Assembly (NCBI GenBank): GCA_902788205.1
Contig: CADAJJ010000082.1
Span: forward strand, 1-6,122
DNA from: RUG023 sp900315435
GTDB lineage: Bacteria; Spirochaetota; Spirochaetia; Sphaerochaetales; Sphaerochaetaceae
DNA: 6,122 nt
Direction of reading: 5' to 3'
Below, piece by piece: positions 4,862-6,122 of the stretch; positions within the stretch are counted from its first letter, which is position 1; each line of letters begins with the position of its first letter. The translations under genes and the position numbers were made by a program. The notes beneath the pieces are model-generated. The model saw only the letters and a program-made list of their open reading frames with translations. It did no database searches and was not told where the DNA came from.

Positions 4862-5791
4862 TCAAGCGGAAAGGACCCTCAGCGCGTTGCCACTCCACAT
4901 GGCATCCAGCTCGCTTTGGGAAAGACCGGCCTTTGCCAGCCTATCGCGCAGTCGGTCCATCTCGGCCACACTTTTCAGCTCGAGCGTTCCCCCGATTCCA
5001 TCGAAGTCGGTCCCGATGGCAAGCACCTGGCTGCCTCCGACATTGCGCTCATGGAGCACGTGGCGGACCATATCGTCGACACGGCTCTCGTGCAGCCCGT
5101 CATCGGAAAGGAAGGATGGGCAGAAATTCAGCCCCATCACCCCTCCCTTGTCACTAAGCGCCCGAATCATCGAGTCGCTCATGTTGCGGGTGGCGCCGGT
5201 AACAGCCCTGGCATTGCTGTGGCTCGCCCAGAAAGGCTTGGTACTGTACTTGACCACATCCCAGAACCCGCCGTCGTTCAGGTGCGAGACATCGACGATG
5301 ATATGGTTCTGCTCAAGCAGGCCGACGGCTTCGATTCCCTTCTCCTTCAGCCCCTTCGCCATGACGATCGGGTCCTTGCTGTTCGGCCAGGCAAGCTCGT
5401 TCTCGAAGTTCCAGGTAAGGGTGAAACTCCGCACGCCCCAGCTGGCAAGCGTGGCAACCCTGCCAAGCTCACCCTCAAGGATTCCTCCCTCCTCGGTAGT
5501 GAGAATCGCTCCGCACTTCTGGTTCTGATGGATTTCCCGGGCAGTGCGGACCTGGCTGATTCTGTCCTTGTGCAGTTCCATCTGCCTGACGAACTCGTCA
5601 TGCAGGTCGTTCACCCGCTTCCACGGACTCTCCTGGCGCCCTAGATGCACGAACAAGGCGAAGCACTGGGTGCTCCTGTGGTTCGCCTCCAGTTTCTCGA
5701 TATCGACGGAAAGGTCGTTGTGCACGAAGTCCTTATGGTCATCCAGCACGTGGTAGATTGTATCGCAGTGAAGGTCAATCATCGTATCCAT
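4862..5791 (-). CDS. M19-family (membrane dipeptidase-like) zinc dipeptidase
   Basis: A TIM-barrel metallopeptidase of the renal/membrane dipeptidase family, which hydrolyses dipeptides. Bacterial members are often cytoplasmic, and no signal peptide is seen. From the ATG at 5791 it has 309 residues, near the usual length. Expected metal ligands are present: H8-C-D10, Glu101 in E-E-G-G, His170 in D-V-S-H, His191 in S-H-S-N-A-R, plus the R-N pair (202-203) and T-D-F-D-G (261-265) carrying the catalytic Asp. G-V-R-S-F-T-L-T-W-N follows the bridging Glu as in the family. The start is unsettled. The frame is open to a TTG at 5827 (GAGGAG 12 nt upstream), and a TTG at 5797 follows AAGG by 10 nt. 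ATG 5791 is preferred because it gives M-D-T-M-I-D-L-H-C-D-T, a family-like start. A TTGACA at 5879-5874, inside the divergent thioredoxin gene, may be its -35. Confidence 0.93.
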   Translation of the reverse strand: MDTMIDLHCDTIYHVLDDHKDFVHNDLSVDIEKLEANHRSTQCFALFVHLGRQESPWKRVNDLHDEFVRQMELHKDRISQVRTAREIHQNQKCGAILTTEEGGILEGELGRVATLASWGVRSFTLTWNFENELAWPNSKDPIVMAKGLKEKGIEAVGLLEQNHIIVDVSHLNDGGFWDVVKYSTKPFWASHSNARAVTGATRNMSDSMIRALSDKGGVMGLNFCPSFLSDDGLHESRVDDMVRHVLHERNVGGSQVLAIGTDFDGIGGTLELKSVAEMDRLRDRLAKAGLSQSELDAMWSGNALRVLSA

Positions 5792-5833
5792 GTCCAAGAG
5801 TATGGCACCTTCCCCTCTTGCGTACAAGCGGAC

Positions 5834-5862
5834 TTGCCGCTCCTCAATGCCGTGTGTATGTT
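5834..5862 (+). promoter_or_regulatory. Possible thioredoxin promoter
   Basis: TTGCCG (5834-5839) and TATGTT (5857-5862) match four of six consensus bases each, with a 17-bp spacer. The implied transcript start is about 5869, the A of the thioredoxin ATG. It overlaps the possible leftward promoter elements of the dipeptidase gene. Confidence 0.3.
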
Positions 5863-5868
5863 AATGCC

Positions 5869-6122
5869 ATGATTGTCAACGTGACGAAAGATACATTCCG
5901 GCAGGAAGTGCTGGAAAGCGGCAAACCGGTAATCGTCGATTTCTGGGCCACCTGGTGCGGTCCGTGCCAGATGCAGGCCAGGATTTTCGAAGAGCTGGAA
6001 AAGACCGAGGGCGACAAGATCAAGATCTGCAAGGTCAATGTGGACGAGAACGAGGAACTGGCCGGCCAGTTCGGCATCGAGTCCATTCCCACCCTGCTCT
6101 TCTACAAAAACGGCAATCAGAT
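5869..6122 (+). CDS. trxA: Thioredoxin (N-terminal 84 residues, runs off the right edge)
   Basis: Thioredoxin is the small cytoplasmic disulfide reductase that is itself reduced by thioredoxin reductase. The first 84 codons are present, without the C-terminal helix. Visible are the buried Asp24 in V-D-F-W, the redox motif W-C-G-P-C (29-33, Cys30 and Cys33) and the cis-proline loop S-I-P-T (72-75). Gln34 replaces the basic residue usual after the second cysteine, and an extra Cys lies at 54. The ATG at 5869 gives the typical M-I-V-N-V-T-K-D-T-F start. No SD sequence precedes it, which is odd for this otherwise SD-rich window, and the frame is open upstream. It is divergent from the dipeptidase gene. 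The gene symbol is assigned by family; a paralogue is possible. Confidence 0.93.
   Translation, partial: MIVNVTKDTFRQEVLESGKPVIVDFWATWCGPCQMQARIFEELEKTEGDKIKICKVNVDENEELAGQFGIESIPTLLFYKNGNQ

Noticed and set aside
4916..5644. Long plus-strand frames (239 and 242 codons) over the dipeptidase gene
   Set aside because: They are antisense to a gene with all M19 metal-binding motifs, and they have no SD or recognisable motifs.

Overview
The window comes from a bacterial chromosome. The protein-coding genes at both ends are GC-rich (sample lines 58-63% GC) and use Shine-Dalgarno sites such as GAGGAG. The gene set (anaerobe-style Feo ferrous iron uptake with two FeoA proteins, an M19 dipeptidase, thioredoxin, an initiator tRNA without an encoded CCA) fits a fermentative or anaerobic bacterium. 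A spirochaete such as Sphaerochaeta, or a gut Gram-positive, would suit, but nothing here fixes the phylum.

Layout. (1) Positions 1-2701, minus strand: a tight iron-uptake operon transcribed leftward, feoA - feoA - feoB, followed 11 nt later by the first 13 codons of a small membrane protein, probably the Cys-rich protein often found after feoB. (2) Positions 2702-3133: a 432-bp divergent intergenic region. It holds the feo promoter and two perfect plus one near-perfect copies of the dyad GTTAG-N6-CTAAC, whose half-sites resemble DtxR/IdeR-type iron boxes. One copy lies inside the promoter spacer and one over the annotated first start codon. A possible 40-residue membrane peptide also lies here. 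(3) Positions 3134-4489, plus strand: a lower-GC single gene for an AlbA_2 (Schlafen-type) / GHKL-ATPase / winged-helix protein. Six perfect 12-bp repeats encode a (Asn-Glu-Gly-Ile)6 linker just before the DNA-binding domain. (4) Positions 4490-4861: non-coding spacer, a strong intrinsic terminator, an initiator tRNA-fMet gene on the minus strand and its TTGACA-17-TAGTAT promoter. (5) Positions 4862-5791: an M19 membrane-dipeptidase-family metallopeptidase, minus strand. (6) Positions 5869-6122: the start of a thioredoxin gene, plus strand, running off the right edge.

How the parts relate: FeoA/FeoA/FeoB would form a GTP-dependent Fe(II) import system, probably repressed by an iron-loaded DtxR-family regulator encoded elsewhere. 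The AlbA_2/ATPase gene looks like an accessory gene between the feo operon and the tRNA, with no recognisable partner. The dipeptidase and thioredoxin genes are divergent housekeeping genes sharing a very short control region. I saw no CRISPR array, insertion sequence, integrase or rRNA. The most unusual features are the iron-box-like dyads, the repeat-encoded hinge, and an initiator tRNA with C at the normally invariant T-loop position 55.
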